From positions 1 through 5,873 of the forward strand of contig JBLHVH010000209.1 in assembly GCA_047628385.1 (NCBI GenBank): a stretch of DNA of 5,873 bases, given 5' to 3'. The stretch comes from PZPK01 sp047628385. Its GTDB lineage: Bacteria > Pseudomonadota > Gammaproteobacteria > Pseudomonadales > Oleiphilaceae. The translations under genes were made by a program, and so were the position numbers. The notes under the pieces are model-generated. The model was not told the DNA's origin. It saw nothing but the letters and a program-made list of their open reading frames with translations, and did no database searches. Below, piece by piece: positions 4,327-5,873 of the stretch; positions within the stretch are counted from its first letter, which is position 1; each line of letters begins with the position of its first letter.

Positions 4327-5873
4327 ATGAGTATCCATCCCCTTGCAGGCAAAATCGCACCGCAAGCACTACTAACAAACATACCATTATTAGTGGCTAA
4401 CTATTATTCCACCATTCCTGTGTCTGAAAAAAGCGATCAATGCGTATCATTTGGTACATCTGGTCATCGGGGGAGTTCATTGAATGGAAGCTTTAATGAA
4501 CAGCATATTCTGGCTGTTTGTCAGGCTTTATCTGAATACAGGGTTCAGCAAGGTATTACTGGCCCACTATTTTTAGGTAAAGATACGCATGCGTTATCGG
4601 AACCTGCATTTATTAGTGCTTTAGAAGTTTTTTCCGCGAATAATGTAGAAGTTAGGGTTCAATCAGGGGGAGGGTATACGCCCACGCCTGTTATTTCACA
4701 TTCAATTTTAACGTACAATTTGAGCCGTACTAAAGGTTTCGCTGATGGCGTCGTCATTACTCCTTCGCATAACCCTCCTCAAGATGGCGGGTTTAAGTAT
4801 AACCCGCCGCATGGCGGGCCTGCAGATACAGATGTAACAACAGTCATTCAAACTAGAGCGAATGAGCTACTTGCCAATAAGCTAAATGGCGTCAAACGCT
4901 GCAGTTATAAAAAAGCATTATCTGCAAATTCAACTCAAAATATTGATTTTATATTACCTTATATTCGGGATTTGAAGAACGTAGTCAATATGGAGGCTAT
5001 TTCTTCAAGTGGTATGAAAATAGGTGTCGACCCCATGGGAGGAAGTGGCATTGATTATTGGGAGCCTATGGCTGAACTTTATTCACTCAACCTAGAGGTC
5101 GTTAATAAGCGTGTAGACCCGACATTCTCTTTTATGCCTGTCGATAAAGATGGCAAAATAAGAATGGATTGTTCATCTTCTTATGCCATGGCACAGCTAA
5201 TAGAGTTAAAAGATAAATTTGATATCGCCTTTGGCAATGATCCAGATTATGACCGTCATGGCATTGTTACCAGTAGTGCCGGATTGCTTAATCCTAATCA
5301 TTATTTGGCGGTAGCGATCGAATATTTATTTACGCATCGTCCAGCATGGAATAAGTCAGTAGGAATCGGCAAAACCTTAGTCTCTAGCGGCATGATTGAC
5401 CGCGTAGCACTCTCAATTGGTGGTCAACTCAATGAAGTGCCTGTAGGTTTTAAATGGTTTGTGGAAGGTTTAAGTACCGGAAGTCTAGGGTTTGGTGGTG
5501 AAGAAAGTGCAGGCGCATCTTTTTTAAGGCTTGATGGCAAGACTTGGACAACGGATAAGGATGGCTTCATTATGGATCTTTTAGCCGCAGAAATATGTGC
5601 CGTCACGGGCAAAGACCCAGGCGAGCATTATTCTATTTTAGAGTCTAAATTTGGCTCACCCATTTATGAACGTTTAGATGCGCCCGCTACTAAACAGCAA
5701 AAAGAAAAGCTTAAGCAATTATCTGCTGATCAAGTAAAAACGAATGAGCTCGCGGGTGAAACGATTATCAGCAAACTTACAGAAGCGCCAGGAAATAATG
5801 CGGCTATTGGTGGTTTGAAAGTGACTACAGAAAACGGCTGGTTTGCCGCTAGGCCATCTGGTACAGAAGATGT
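4327..5873 (+). CDS. pgm: Phosphoglucomutase (alpha-D-glucose-specific), 3' end outside window
   Basis: The enzyme interconverts glucose-1-phosphate and glucose-6-phosphate in the cytoplasm, connecting glycolysis with glycogen, UDP-glucose and cell-envelope sugar synthesis. The frame stays open for 515 codons to the window edge; the E. coli enzyme has 546 residues, so about 30 are missing. All four active-site elements of the alpha-D-phosphohexomutase superfamily are visible: FGTSGHRG (42-49) near the N-terminus; the phosphoserine loop TPSHNP with Ser147; the magnesium loop DPDYDR (Asp305, Asp307, Asp309); the sugar-specificity loop GEESAG (391-396); and the phosphate-binding loop RPSGTE (509-514) close to the cut. 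The glucose-type GEESAG loop and overall length favour Pgm over the shorter phosphomannomutase/phosphoglucosamine mutase group. It begins 74 bp after the nuclease-fold gene with its own strong ribosome binding site and candidate promoter, so it is probably expressed independently. Nothing suggests inactivation. Confidence 0.95.
   Translation, partial: MSIHPLAGKIAPQALLTNIPLLVANYYSTIPVSEKSDQCVSFGTSGHRGSSLNGSFNEQHILAVCQALSEYRVQQGITGPLFLGKDTHALSEPAFISALEVFSANNVEVRVQSGGGYTPTPVISHSILTYNLSRTKGFADGVVITPSHNPPQDGGFKYNPPHGGPADTDVTTVIQTRANELLANKLNGVKRCSYKKALSANSTQNIDFILPYIRDLKNVVNMEAISSSGMKIGVDPMGGSGIDYWEPMAELYSLNLEVVNKRVDPTFSFMPVDKDGKIRMDCSSSYAMAQLIELKDKFDIAFGNDPDYDRHGIVTSSAGLLNPNHYLAVAIEYLFTHRPAWNKSVGIGKTLVSSGMIDRVALSIGGQLNEVPVGFKWFVEGLSTGSLGFGGEESAGASFLRLDGKTWTTDKDGFIMDLLAAEICAVTGKDPGEHYSILESKFGSPIYERLDAPATKQQKEKLKQLSADQVKTNELAGETIISKLTEAPGNNAAIGGLKVTTENGWFAARPSGTED

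Noticed and set aside
5424..5612. Minus-strand open frame inside phosphoglucomutase
   Set aside because: It covers the conserved pgm reading frame, including the GEESAG loop, and has no independent support.

Overview
The window is AT-rich bacterial DNA from what looks like a marine gammaproteobacterium. The support is indirect: a TRAP-type solute-binding protein, a Kef-type cation:proton antiporter and a phosphoglucomutase close to the enterobacterial Pgm type, in a genome favouring AT-ending codons. An Oceanospirillales- or Vibrio-like host is plausible, but the genus is inference. No rRNA, tRNA, CRISPR array, insertion sequence or phage gene was seen.

Layout. Positions 874 down to 1 (minus strand) hold the N-terminal 291 residues of a TRAP transporter periplasmic binding protein with a clear Tat signal; its C-terminus lies outside the window. 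A gap of about 350 bp (875-1225) follows. It holds the TRAP promoter and a puzzling plus-strand stretch that reads as protein only if two single-base frameshifts are allowed. From 1226 onward all genes are on the plus strand: a 161-residue protein of unknown function; a complete 521-residue Kef/CPA2 antiporter with a C-terminal TrkA-N (RCK) domain; an exported endonuclease/exonuclease/phosphatase-fold protein of 286 residues whose start codon overlaps the antiporter stop (ATGA); and a phosphoglucomutase cut by the window end about 30 residues short of the E. coli length.

How the genes relate. The antiporter and the exported nuclease-fold protein almost certainly form one translationally coupled unit, an unexpected pairing of ion homeostasis with an extracytoplasmic phosphodiesterase or nuclease. 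Phosphoglucomutase has its own good ribosome binding site and a candidate extended -10 promoter whose core is flanked exactly by a 7-bp inverted repeat. It is probably a separate housekeeping unit linking glucose-6-phosphate and glucose-1-phosphate. The TRAP gene is divergent and belongs to a different unit whose membrane subunits would be expected off the left edge. I found no convincing novel multi-gene system. The items most worth a second look are the antiporter-nuclease pair, the frameshifted stretch, and the palindrome at the pgm promoter.
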